Assembly: GCF_030247195.1 (NCBI RefSeq)
Contig: NC_080671.1
Span: 411,380,044-411,444,043 of the forward strand
Length of the DNA: 64,000 nucleotides
Direction: 5' to 3'
DNA from: Topomyia yanbarensis
Lineage: Eukaryota; Arthropoda; Insecta; Diptera; Culicidae
Under the pieces are notes generated by a model that saw only the letters and a list, made by a program, of their open reading frames with translations, ran no database searches and was not told where the DNA came from. Of this stretch, positions 11,005 through 21,766 are shown one piece after another (positions within the stretch are counted from its first letter, which is position 1; each line of letters starts with the position of its first letter). The translations under genes were made by a program, and so were the position numbers.

Positions 11005-13445
11005 TGTATAGGTTGTAGATCTTGCCAAATGCAACACAAGAAAATGTTTGAAAAATGTTGTATACCCTCAAAATCTTGATGTATGGTAAAAAAAACTATT
11101 TTTCGGAATTTTTGGCATTTTTCAACCGATTTTAAATTTTATGCTATGTATGCTATGTAAAGATACTTAGCGGTTTTGGGTTAACAATATGAAAACTAGG
11201 GCATTGCAAAAAATTTTTTTTTTGAACTCTCGAAGGCCCCCCTTCTCATATTGTGACAAATGTCAAAGTAAGCTCAGATGCCAAATTTCACATCATTTGG
11301 ACAATTTTAGACCCCCGCCCACGTCGCTTGAATTTTTTTGAAATTGGTGCTATGGGAAAATATGGAGGAAAAATACATTGGATGCTATAACTTTTGAAGT
11401 AGCAATCAGAAAAATCTTAGTATTTGAATGGAGATATTTTTGTTTCTAGGAAAAGACGGGAAAATGGGGTACTGGGTCATTTTGGCCCAAAAATCCCCTA
11501 TTTTTATAATTTTTCTGCTCCGTGATGCAAATAATACATATTTTGTAGTTTTTCTAATGTGAAAAAATCTCAAAAATCGATCGGAGCCTTTTTGACCTTT
11601 GTCCGAATACGAGAAGTTGGGGTTAAATGGCCTTTTGTCATTCATATTAAACTTGATCATTTTCTCGTGAATATATCTCTATTATTTTTACTCAATTTTC
11701 ATAAACTATACCTTGTTCAACGTGGAAAATCCTTAGGATTATAACAAAAATAGATTCGTTACTGGTAAAATTCAGGAACATCAAATTATCTGACATATAG
11801 TGTCGATTTCACATTTTTATCATAACATCGCACATATTAACTCCATTTAACAACAAAATTCTAAATAATTTACTGCTTTTAGTGTAAAATATGCTTAGGG
11901 ATCACATGAGAAAATTTTCATTCCTATAAAATAATGGAAGTTGAGGTATTAGGAAAAATAATGAAAAAAATGAGATTTGTAAATATCAAAAAGTTTGATG
12001 TTTCTGAATTTTACCTCTAACGTTTTTATTTTTGTGTTATTCCTCAGAATTTTACACGTTCAACAAGTTACATTTTATGAAAATTGATTGAAGAATAATA
12101 GAGGTATATGCATGAGAAAATGATAAAATTTAATATGAATGACAAAAAGCCCTATAACCCCAACTTCTAGTATTTGGACTAAGGTCAAATGGGCTCCGTT
12201 CGATTTCTGAGATTTTTTCACATTAGAAAAACTACAAAATATGTATGATTTGCTTCACGGAGCAGAAAAATCATTGAAAATATGGGATTTTGGGGCCAAA
12301 ATGACCCAGTACCTCACTTTACCGTATTTTCCTAGAAATTAAAATATCTCCATTCAAATACTAAGATTATTTCCTTTCAAAAGAGATATAAATTGTAATT
12401 TTTGGATTGCTACTTCAAAAGTGCTATAACTTTAATGTATTTTTCCTCCATATTTTCCCATAGCACCAATTTTTAAAAAAATCAAGCGAAGTGGGAGGGG
12501 GTCTAAAATTGTCCAAATGATGTGAAATTTGGCATCTGAGCTTACTTTGACATTTGTCACAATACAAGAGGGGGGGGGGGCTTTGAGAATTCAACAAAAA
12601 CATTTTGCAATGCCCTAATGAAAACAACCATAATTTGGCAATTTTTCCTTGAAAATTATGAAAATTGCTCAATATTCTTCTAAAGAAGCTTCTTTGCTTT
12701 AATTATATTTTAGAAAGAGCATTCAATTTTGCATCCAACGACCTATTTACCATCAAAATTGATTGAAAAATGGCAGAGCTATTAATTTTTTTCAAAATTA
12801 GAAACTTGCTTGCATTAACTCATAAAGGGGCTAGTGAGGTATTGTCTCGCACTATAACATGTTGTAATTATATTTTCCGTTATTTCCCCACTTTCAAGCT
12901 AAAATTTCACACACATACTTTTGAATGTATACGTAATCGAGCAAAAAAAATCTATTTTTTTCAAAATTTTATATGAGACTGCCCCCTTAAAAGTTCAGGC
13001 GAGCATGTTTCTAATTTAGAAAAAAAATAAATAATAACTCTGCCATTTTCAACTGACTTTGACCAAAAATAGGTCGTTGGATGCGGAATGGAATGTTCTC
13101 CCTAAATTTGTATTTGAACTAAGACACCTCCTAATGAAAATGTAGAGCGATTTTCATATTTTTAATGAAAAAATCACAAATAACGGGTACTTTCATTTTG
13201 TTGTCCCAAAACCGCATAGTACTTTTAACAAAAGTACATAACATAGCATACCGTTGGAAAGGTCATTTCTTTTTCTTTCCAAAACACGTAGAGAATTTTA
13301 AATCTGTTGGAAAATGGCCGAGTAGAAAATTTTTTCGTATTGAAAATCCCGAAAACGGTTTTTTGCTATAAATCAAGATTTTGAGGGTATATTAAATTGA
13401 TCAATCGTGGTTTTGTGTTGTACTTGACGAGATCTACAACCTTTA
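11005..13445. mobile_element. Outer foldback element interrupted by an inner foldback
   Basis: GGTTGTAGATCT near 11011 and its complement near 13430-13442 begin two long imperfect inverted arms. The left arm runs 11010-11196, is interrupted by the element at 11199-12615, and resumes from about 12618 to 12810. The right arm runs from about 13010 to 13445. Shared blocks include CCCTCAAAATCTTGAT (inverted near 13375), GCGGTTTTGGG, and GCATCCAACGACCTATTT (12732 onwards, inverted near 13070). Without the insertion the element is about 1.0 kb with arms near 400 bp and a loop near 200 bp. It has no coding capacity, so it is non-autonomous. Confidence 0.7.
11199..12615. mobile_element. Inner foldback (long-TIR) element, 1417 bp, TA duplication
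   Basis: Starts GGGCATTGCAAAA and ends TTTTGCAATGCCC, with TA on each side (11197-11198 and 12616-12617). The inverted arms extend about 590-620 bp each, to roughly 11786 and 11995, leaving a loop near 210 bp. Matching blocks include GGAAAATATGGAGGAAAAAT..., CCCAGTACC/GGTACTGGGTC and TTCATATTAAACTTGATCAT, each inverted in the other arm. The minus-strand frames in the arms are not protein-like. This is a non-autonomous palindromic element; the TA target suggests mobilisation by a Tc1/mariner-type transposase, though that is inference. Confidence 0.85.
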
Positions 13446-13698
13446 ACAGACTAATTTTAAAGTACATTTAATTTTTTTGATTTGGTGGCACAGTGTAATC
13501 AAAGTCTGAAGAAGTAGCTTTATTGCGAAGTGTGTGACACTTATAAGTGAATGAATCCTATTAGCAGAATATAGAACGCTAACAAATCTTCTCTTACGAT
13601 AGAAAATTGTACTGAAGGTTGCAATGTTTTGCTGAAGGATTACTTGGAAATATTGACACAAAGAAACAATCCTATAGCATAAAATATGTACTCTTGTA

Positions 13699-14912
13699 AA
13701 GGACAAACACGAAATTATTGCGACACCGAAAATGTCATGCCAATTTTCTTATAATGTTTAAAATCAAACCAAAATTTTAGGGTAGTTTTATACATGAATT
13801 TACTTCAAAAATCAAAAGAAAAGTTAATCGATAGAGCCTTGAGTGTAAAATTGAACGCATTTTTGCTTGATGCCCTCCATCAAAGTCTTTACAGTGTCAT
13901 CCGGTACCAGTTTCTCAGTTTTTTTCCATTTTCTTAACATGTCCTTCTCGTCTTTGACTGTCCTCTCGCTCTTCCGAAGTTCCCGCCTCATCATTGCCCA
14001 GTACTGCTCCACCGGGCGCAGCTCCGGACAGTTTGGCGGTTTCATGTCCGTTGGAACTTTTAGAATTGTGGCATGATGCCAAATCTGGCCAAAATAGCGG
14101 AGCTTCGTCGTGCTGATTTGTAGATCTCGCCATTTACTGTGCCCTTTGTCACGAAAGACTCACTCCTCAGTCCGCAAGAGCAGATGGCCTGCCAAATGAG
14201 ATATTGGGAGGCGAACTTCGACATTTTCTTCTTCTTAAATTTGTCTTCCACATAGAACTTGCTCTTGCCGGTGAAAAACTCCAACCCCGGAATTTGCTTA
14301 AAATCGGCTTTTATATACGTTTCGTCGTCCATCACACAGCAGCCATATTTTGTCAGCATCTTCTCGTAGAGCTTCCGTGCCCGAGTTTTAGCCGTCGATT
14401 GTTGCCGCTCATCGCGGTTTGGGAAGTTCTGTACCTTGTATGTATGTAGTCCAGCTCGATTCTTTGCATTCTGGACGTAACTCTGCGACATGCCGATCTG
14501 TTTAACCAAATCACGGCTTGAGACATTGGGTTTTGCTTTAATCATCCGCTTCACCTTTCCCTCCGTCTTTTTGTTCTCCGGTCCCGGTTTTCTTCCAGCT
14601 TCTTTGCCGTGGTCCAACGTCAACCGCTCCTGGGACTGTTTCAACACTCTGGAGACGGTTGAATGGTGAATGTTCAACATTTTTCCCAACTGCCGGTGCG
14701 ACAGGTCAGGAAATTCCAGGTGTTTGGAAAGAATTTACGACTCACGTTAGTTCACCTCCATTTTCGTTGAATCGAAAAACACGACTTCGAGTTTGACAGC
14801 ATGTAAACAATACACATCAATGAGAAAGTGTGCAAAATTTGGTTGATTTTTACCCAATGGTAAAAAAGTTATGCCCTGTTGAATGTGTCGCAATAATTTC
14901 GCGTTCGCCCTT
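13699..14912 (-). mobile_element. Tc1/mariner element, DD37E (ITmD37E-like) type, copy 2
   Basis: Same family as 1377-2585, in opposite orientation. It has TIRs beginning AAGGACAAACACGAAATTAT on the left and ending in the complement of AAGGGCGAACGCGAAATTAT on the right. TA is at 13697-13698 and 14913-14914. Length is 1214 bp. It sits beside the foldback complex. Confidence 0.9.
13822..14750 (-). pseudogene. DD37E mariner transposase pseudogene, copy 2
   Basis: Read on the minus strand, the frame from about 14689 down to 14060 is long. It holds the helix-turn-helix region (HSTVSRVLK, SQSYVQNAKNRAG), the basic GRKPGPENKK linker and the first catalytic Asp (CCVMDDETY) that copy 1 has lost. It then breaks at about 14130 with a deletion after IYKS. 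A second deletion near 14065 removes about 13 residues between the second Asp (PDLASCHNSK) and the Glu (PVEQYW), so the DD37E spacing is destroyed. The end reads FYTQGSID. The start region near 14740 is also altered. This copy too is dead, but through lesions different from those of copy 1. Confidence 0.88.
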
Positions 14913-14914
14913 TA

Positions 14915-16536
14915 CTTTATGCCACTACGCTTCGGGTGAGCGACGTTTGGCATAAATCTGTTAGGCATAAGTACTGTAACCGTTTGTTACAAAGTCCTCT
15001 GTTTATTTTAAGTATGTGCCTAAATGTTTAATGTACTGTCACGTTTCTAATATAAGGGTTAGTTGTTAGTAGGGTTAGTAGTAATAAAATGTAAATACTA
15101 AATGATATTTGTTATTTGATAAAATTAGGATTAGTAGGATTAGAATAAACACATAAATTATCAACACACTAAAAACAACACTGTGGGTACAAGTGGGTGG
15201 TAAAACCAACAAACACCAAACCGTATAACAGATAATGAAAGGGGGAGGAAATCTGTTATATGGCAGGCGAAAAATGGTAGCGCGACACTCCCAAAATTCG
15301 CCCCAGAAAGCCGTGGAAAACCGCCAAAATGCTTCGCCACCTAAGACTTATGGACAACTTGATGAGCCCACCAAAGGCCATAAGTAATCTGGCGTTCGTG
15401 TGCTTAACACCTTAAAGGTGAAGTGAGTCTTTAAACATAGTTAAACGATCAGTGAGGTGTAATTAAAACCGTTTATTCAGGTAATAGCCTTTAGATTAAA
15501 TTATACTGCGGTTGGGAAGTTGGAGTTAAGACTAGGCTAGAGCTTATTGTCTCCCTGAACACCCTCACAGGACCTTTTTTGGATTTTTATATAATTTCCC
15601 ATACCTTGGGTGACGCAAGCATCCTCACCCGGCAGCACACGATTCGGCCTAGCGAGCCCTGGATGCTTGCTACGTCTAACCCGTAAAAGACCAGCGATCG
15701 TCCTCTTGCCTTGGGCCATAACCGTTAAGGAGGACTTAACCCACTCGGCACGGTCACTCCGGTATCGTCCTGGGCCTGTCGATACAGGTCAATGAGGGAA
15801 GACGCCAGCAGCCGCCATTGATATTCAGCTAAGCCACCAAGAACCCGCCAAACCCACCAGCGAAATAAAGTAGCCACCATTGTCATCAGTTCCCGAACCC
15901 CATCGTCGTCAGCAGCAACCACGCGAGCGCTCGCAGGACGGCCCCGAACCACCAACAGCTTCCAGCAACAGCAGCGGTACGAACCGGTAAAAACCCACAA
16001 CCCTCACACACACAAGCTATAGTTCAATAAAAAGCGAATTAGTTAAAGTTAAATTCATTTTAATAAAAAAAAAAGTTTTTGAAGTTTGCATTTAGGATTC
16101 AATTGCCAATTTCACAACCCACAGTTTAGTTAAGTGATAGTACCCTGCACAGTTGTTCGCGAAGCCCCTCCGATTAACCAGTAGTAAGCCGACCCTGAGA
16201 CCCATATAGGCATCATCCACCAAAAAATATAAACGCAATCGCAAGGCTTTCGTTATTATATAGATTTTAATCCTACGCTTGTTTTTCGGATTCGAAAAAA
16301 TACCATGTGAGATATTTATCCCTTACAGGTGCAGTTTTTTTTCTATTTTTTCGTGGACGAAATAAGTATAATATCCTTTCATTTAAGTGAATAGTGTTGG
16401 TACAAGTGCATTTCAAGCCTATTATATGTATTACCAATGCAGTTGCATTCAAATATATAAAAAAGCCAAATAATAAACAATCATTATGTTTTGGAGCCTA
16501 TGGAAACCTGTAGCTTTATGTACATCATAAGCATAA
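14915..16536. other. Gene-free DNA, possible decayed LTR-element leader
   Basis: No protein-like frame. A GC-richer block at 15258-16000 follows TCTGTTATATGGCAGG and is rich in CAGCAGC/CACCA-type codon-like runs with frequent stops. It could be a solo LTR plus leader of a BEL/Pao- or gypsy-type element, but I found no second LTR. Left unassigned. Confidence 0.35.
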
Positions 16537-16544
16537 GGCTACAG

Positions 16545-18854
16545 CAGTGTTTTTCAACCGGGGGTGAATTCACCCGTACAGCAGATGGTGAATTATGCCA
16601 GGTTTTGGACTTGTTATTTCCATCGAAATATGGTTTCTATATTATGAAGTCAATAATTCGATGGAAATATTAGGATAACAAGTTTCGATAAGGATATCGA
16701 AAAGTCTGTGCTTATCAACAATGCCAGTTGTATCTTGGACAACTATAGTAGCGCAACTCTTCGGCAAATTAATAATATCATCAACGAGAATGGACGTACA
16801 TTGGACCTCTGCTTTGTAAGTGCCCGGGACTACGCTCCGTACTGCTGCGCCGCTCCGACACCTTTAGTCCAGAATGTGCGCCATCATCCCCCACTACATC
16901 TTGTACTCGCTGGTAACCTAGGAGTGAATTTTGAAGACGTCTCAAGCTCTATCGTCTACGATTTTAAAAACGCTGACTACGACAGTATCGTTAGCACGCT
17001 GTTGGATATAAACTGGGACGAAAATCTTAACAATGATGACGCGAACGAAACAGCGATGACGTTTTCTAATATTCTTAACTACCTAATCAACCGTCATGTG
17101 CCAAAACGAACAGTCAGCACAAATCAACACCCTCCCTGGCAATCAACAGTGCTTAGACGATTAAAAACTGCCAAACGAGCCGCATTTAAAAAGTTCTCGA
17201 AGTATAAGACACTTGCATTACGAAACCACTACTTTCAACTCAACCACGAATACAAACAGCAAAGCAGACGTGCCTTTTTTAGATACCAGCGAAACGTCGA
17301 ACGTCAACTGAAATCCAAGCCCAAGTGGTTTTGGAAAGATGTGAACGAGCAGCGAAAAGAATCCGGGTTACCATCTTGTATGTCATTAAATGGAGTTTTA
17401 GGCACCGACACTAAGGAAATTTGCCAATTGTTTTCCGACAAATTTTCAAGCGTTTTTTTCCGACGAGAACCTTTCCCCACAACAAGTCGCTGCCGCTTCA
17501 AATCTAACTCTTTCTCTAGGACGAACCATCAACCGAATGTGTGTCGATAATGCTGCCATTCTTGCAGCAAATTCCAAGCTGAAAGCATCTAGTTCCCCGG
17601 GCCCAGATGGCGTTCCCTCGATTTTTGTCAAAAAGTGCATCAGCGGGCTTCTTGAACCACTTCGGCGAGTCTTTGTGCTATCACTCAATACTGGAACATT
17701 CCCTTCCTCTTGGAAAGCAGCGCACATGTTTCCAGTTCACAAAAAAGGAAACAAATCGAACATTGACAATTATCGGGGAATCTCGTGTTTAAGTGCAGTA
17801 TCAAAACTATTCGAGCTGGTTGTCTTAGACCCTCTTTTCTTTCACTGCAAACACTACATTGCAGACGATCAACAAAGACTAACCTGCTCTCGTTCACAAC
17901 ATATGTACTCGATGGATTCGCTGACGGATTGCAAACCGATGCTATTTACATGGATTTATCTGCGGCCTTCGACAAAATCAATCATGATATCGTAATAGCG
18001 AAGCTGGACAAACTCGGTATTTTGGACAACTACTGCGCTGGTTTCGTTCCTACCTCGAAGAAAGGCAACACCAAATCAGCATTAAGGACTGTCTATCTAC
18101 ACCATTCTTCGCTACATCCGGCATCCCACAAGGAAGCCATCTCGGTCCAGTGATATTCCCCCTCTACTTTAATGTCAACATCAAATTACAAGGACCCCGC
18201 CTTTCTTTTGCCGACGACATTTTTCAACAAATACGAGAAAAAACCGATGCCGAGTTTCTTCAGAGGGAACTGGACAGCTTTAGTACGTGGTGTGATCTGA
18301 ACAGAATGGTTTTAAACCCGAGCAAATGCTCAATCGTCACGTTCACACGGAAACGCCATCCGATTCAGTTTAACTACCATCTGTTCGACTCAAGTATTCC
18401 AAGACACTCTATCGTCAAGGATCTCGGAGTCATCATAAATTCGGCACTAACGTTCAAACCACATACATCATCCATTGTGGATAAGGCTTCAAGACAGCTT
18501 GGGTTCATCTTCCGAATAGCGAAAAACTTTAAGGACGTATACTGTTTAAAATCTCTCTATTGCGCGCTGGTTCGGTCAACACTAGAATATTGGTCTGCTG
18601 TTTGGAACCCTTACTACCAGAACGGTGTGGACAGAATCAGTGTGGCGACGGCGTTTGACTTCAACCTGACAAGGAATTCGATAAAAACCACAATAATGCG
18701 TATTCTGAAATGTAACTAGTTTAAGTAACCACCATTGGGGCCAAGGGGTGTGTTGGTGACGGTACAACAAATAAACAAGTAGAAATTCACCCGGCATAAT
18801 TCAGCATCTGTCGGACCCCTGGGGGACAAATTCACCCCCGACTGAAAAACACTG
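16545..18854. mobile_element. hAT-type element carrying a retrotransposon fragment
   Basis: The ends are inverted repeats CAGTGTTTTTCAACCGGGGG (left) and the complement of CAGTGTTTTTCAGTCGGGGG (right). They are flanked by a perfect 8-bp duplication GGCTACAG at 16537-16544 and 18855-18862; CAGTG ends plus an 8-bp target are characteristic of hAT elements. The subterminal GCAGATGGTGAATTATGCC block recurs inverted near the right end, so the TIR region is about 55 bp. A stem-loop (GACTTGTTATTTCCATCGA at 16608 and its near complement ending at 16683) lies just inside the left end. No hAT transposase is present. The interior, about 16690-18640, is a reverse transcriptase fragment, see separate entry. 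Confidence 0.85.
16700..18640 (+). pseudogene. CR1/Jockey-type ORF2 fragment (endonuclease end and RT)
   Basis: The long frame 16708-17550 covers the end of the endonuclease and the linker (KPKWFWKDVNEQRKESGLPS). RT blocks follow in other frames: SSPGPDGVPS, MFPVHKKGNKSNIDNYRGIS, YMDLSAAFDKINHDI and SFADDIF (the catalytic FADD box). Then comes the downstream VKDLGVIINSALTFKPH and FIFRIAKNFKDVYCLKSLY region. Frameshifts lie near 17530, 17790, 18000 and 18150. It lacks the N-terminal endonuclease and also the C-terminal end of ORF2, stopping after YYQNGVDRI. A simple 5'-truncated retroposition would keep its 3' end. It is related to the minus-strand copy at 41430-44370. Confidence 0.8.
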
Positions 18855-19191
18855 GGCTACAGATTTTACGACTGCGGGATGACTTTTTCATTTCGGTAAC
18901 TCGTCACAGTACACGAATGAACTCTCCCTCGTATGAAACAGTTTCCGTAGTTCTATTTTTGATGACTTCAAGAATATAATATCATTTAACTTAAAAATAT
19001 GGGATATAATCAATAGTGAAGCAGCAATATTCGTAAATTCTTTGAATAAATAACAAAATGCATCATTCTTTCTTTCATGAGCTGTTCTTCAAGAGCATAT
19101 ATTTTTTTCTTCAACGATTGCACCATTTATGTACACTAATCTAAGTTGATGTGCGTTATTCATACCTTAATACAAATGAGACCGATATTAA

Positions 19192-19703
19192 CCCATTCAT
19201 GCCCATGTTGTTTGTGGACAACAACGTTTTTAAACAGCTATAACTTTTGATTGAGGCAAAATTTTCTCACAAAAACAAGTAAGGCTAATACATGTGACCG
19301 TTGCCTTTCATTCGAGTATTAATAAAGGATCAGCTCTAGAACTGAAGTTATTGTGATTAGTCTGATTGGATTCCGATGGAGCAGTGCTGCTAGGGACAGT
19401 TTGCGTTGACGACGGAAAATTAATTTTTCATATATCTTCGTTATGTTGCAATATTATTGAAAACTGATGAAACTTATCAATTTAGACTGTCTTTGGCTAC
19501 GTTTTCCACGCATTTGGACTATTGTAAATATTCTAAGAGAATTGTATTGAGCATTGGAAGGTAAAAATTGAGCAGCTTCTAGCACTGCAGGGGAAATACC
19601 GAGTTTATGCAAAAAGGCTTTTTGTGTTTCTTGACCGCACCGTTTTCAAGGAAAAATAGTTTTGAAACCCTGCATGCACTAGAAAAAGTTGGGCATGAAA
19701 GGG
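19192..19703. mobile_element. MITE with TTAA duplication, 512 bp
   Basis: Inverted ends CCCATTCATGCCCA and TGGGCATGAAAGGG, directly flanked by TTAA at 19188-19191 and 19704-19707. TTAA targets are typical of piggyBac-type transposition. No coding capacity. Confidence 0.8.
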
Positions 19704-19707
19704 TTAA

Positions 19708-20840
19708 ACAAGAGTTTTGAGGCTATTGTAGTCATGTGAAATGTATCGGTTGTACGTAGAGAAATTAACGCATGCTGAATTTCCATGTCCCAAGGATCTG
19801 GTCTGCTTCTTTTATTTTAGTAATGATTTCTTCAAGTATTAATGGCAGTATAAAATGTTGATCGAGTTTGACCACCAGAGTAATTCCACAACATCTACAA
19901 ATTCAATCATTTATATTTTTACCATTTTTTTAACCATTTTTGTTAACGACCTATTAAGTCAATTTGTCAATTGTTGTTACTGTCGGTTCCGACAGCATGA
20001 AGTAACAAGTTACTTTACGCTTGTCCAGACATGCCGTAGACTCAGATGATTCGCATTACTAATGCCAAAAGATCTTGACTCTTACGATAGCAAACAAAGG
20101 GTTAAGTCGCCTATAAACTCTAAGCTTGCTCATATGACCCTCCTACGCTTTTCAAAACTTTCTCCCTTCAACTCCTTGCTCTCCCTTGAGTACTATAGCT
20201 CTTCATATTGAAAAATATACTTCACCTTCCAGTCCCTTGCTAATTAAATGCCGTAAAAAAAGTTGTTCAATGATTTACGCTCCTACCATTCGAGGCCATC
20301 ACTGCCAAAAAGTTATTTCTTTGAAGTGATACTTCAAGATGATAATTTATACCTACCGTCCATTATGCCTAACGTATTTATGCCTAATGGGGTGGGGTAC
20401 TACATAATGAAGCTAAAAAAGTACATATTTGCATCACACATACTTATGTACACATACTTACACTTTATTACATATGCTCATAACATATTTTTAAGAATTT
20501 TCCAAAGAAAAATTCTGCGCAGAAGCTACAATTTTATTGGTTTTATGGTAACTCAGAAAGAATTAAGTGTCGGATTAAACCATAATTCCCCTACTATTCA
20601 TTGTCATCATATATAACATATTCGGTCGGGCACGGTAGTAAATTGAGTGATTAGTTCCACCTGTTAACGAAGCATCATATATTTACAACAGTCCTGTGCC
20701 AACATCCGCATATTAAATATAACAATAACAACGGCCGTGTATGCTCCTGCTGCGTACAGCTATAGCTAATACCATTTCATTAGCAAAATTAAAATATCCC
20801 AGTCCAATAGTCCTACCACCCGTCGGTTGTCAGTTTAAAA
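19708..20840. other. Gene-free DNA upstream of receptor exon 3
   Basis: Frames at 19855-20049 and 20263-20616 do not resemble receptors or transposon proteins. I see no repeat boundary. The last few hundred bases could contain the promoter of exon 3. Confidence 0.4.
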
Positions 20841-21523
20841 ATGCTGTTCCTAGCAGAAGCAACCAAAGTTTTCGACTCCTTTCGTCCAGTGGAACTGCTA
20901 CTCGTTTCACTTGGTCTTTTACCGGTGGTAAGCGGTCAAGATTTCGTAGAAAACCGAAATCGAAGGGCACGAAAATGGTTCCTAAACTCGGTTCACATCG
21001 TACTGTGTTTCACGATATACGGACTGGCGAGTCGGGCCTGCTACGAGTACTCGCTGTACTCCGACCGGGTGGTGTTGGTCCACAGTGGAGTGGTTGTGCA
21101 AACGATGGTTTATGCCGAACCGATCGTCGCTATCACCATGGGTTTCGTCTTTGGTGAACGAATGCGGAAATTCATGCGGATGTTATATGAAGTAGATCGC
21201 AAGGTTGAGTATGAAAATCTTTTATTTTCATTATGCTCGAATAAAGTTATGATTAATTCTCAGATTGAAACAACTCTGGGTTTCACCATTAATCACCAGC
21301 GACAAAGAACCCAGATTATTGCGTACCTAACTACACACAGTTCTGCACTTTTGATGTTAAGTACAGCCCATTACTATCTCGCCGATAAACCATTTTTGGA
21401 CAATGAACTGTACCTGGTTGGATTGCTGCATATTTCATTTCATTTGGTAGCAATACACGCACATTACGTGGTGACTGGATATTTGATACTGCAACGTTTT
21501 CTGAAACTGACGGAAATTTTGAG
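20841..21523 (+). CDS. Gustatory receptor, alternative N-terminal unit 3 (two exons)
   Basis: ATG at 20841. Exon a is 20841-21203 (121 codons, ending EVDRK). The intron is 21204-21263 (60 bp, GTTGAG...TTCTCAG, phase 0). Exon b is 21264-21523, with a phase-2 donor TTTTGAG|GTACAT. The intron has no stop and is a multiple of three, so the whole stretch reads as one frame. The unit at 36121-36776 has a genuine stop-containing intron at exactly this place (YDVDNL|LETIT), which is why I splice it. Spliced product: 207 residues plus two bases. Features include FDSFRPVELLLVSLGLLPV near the start, membrane-like segments, and HLVAIHAHYVVTGYLIL before the end at LTEILR. The C-terminal receptor part is absent. 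Confidence 0.82.
21204..21263 (+). other. Stop-free 60-bp intron within receptor unit 3
   Basis: Begins GTTGAGT after CGCAAG and ends TTAATTCTCAG before ATTGAAAC. It encodes 20 residues if retained, with no stop. Position and phase match the 66-bp intron of the unit at 36121. The inserted residues contain charged and polar residues with no match in the paralogue. Confidence 0.75.
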
Positions 21524-21766
21524 GTACATAATTCAATTTCTCTAGACACCGAAACGGCATATGTTTAGCTTTACTCTTCGAACCGATGATTGGTGGGTGT
21601 GCACAAATGCTAAACGGTATAATTTACCAAATAAACAATTACAACGGGGGGATCGGCGAAAAATTGGAATTGATACAATATCATTTCGGTTCCAGGTCTA
21701 TGTAGTCAGTATTTTGTGACGCTCCCAGTTGATAGGTTGCAATCGAAAAGCATTTTCACTTTCGAC

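Noticed and set aside
14955..15235. Solo LTR from TGTTAGGCATAAG to CGTATAACA
   Set aside because: It has TG...CA ends, but no matching target duplication and no second copy in the window.
16261..16536. Possible promoter for a host gene upstream of the hAT element
   Set aside because: No downstream host gene exists; what follows is transposon sequence.
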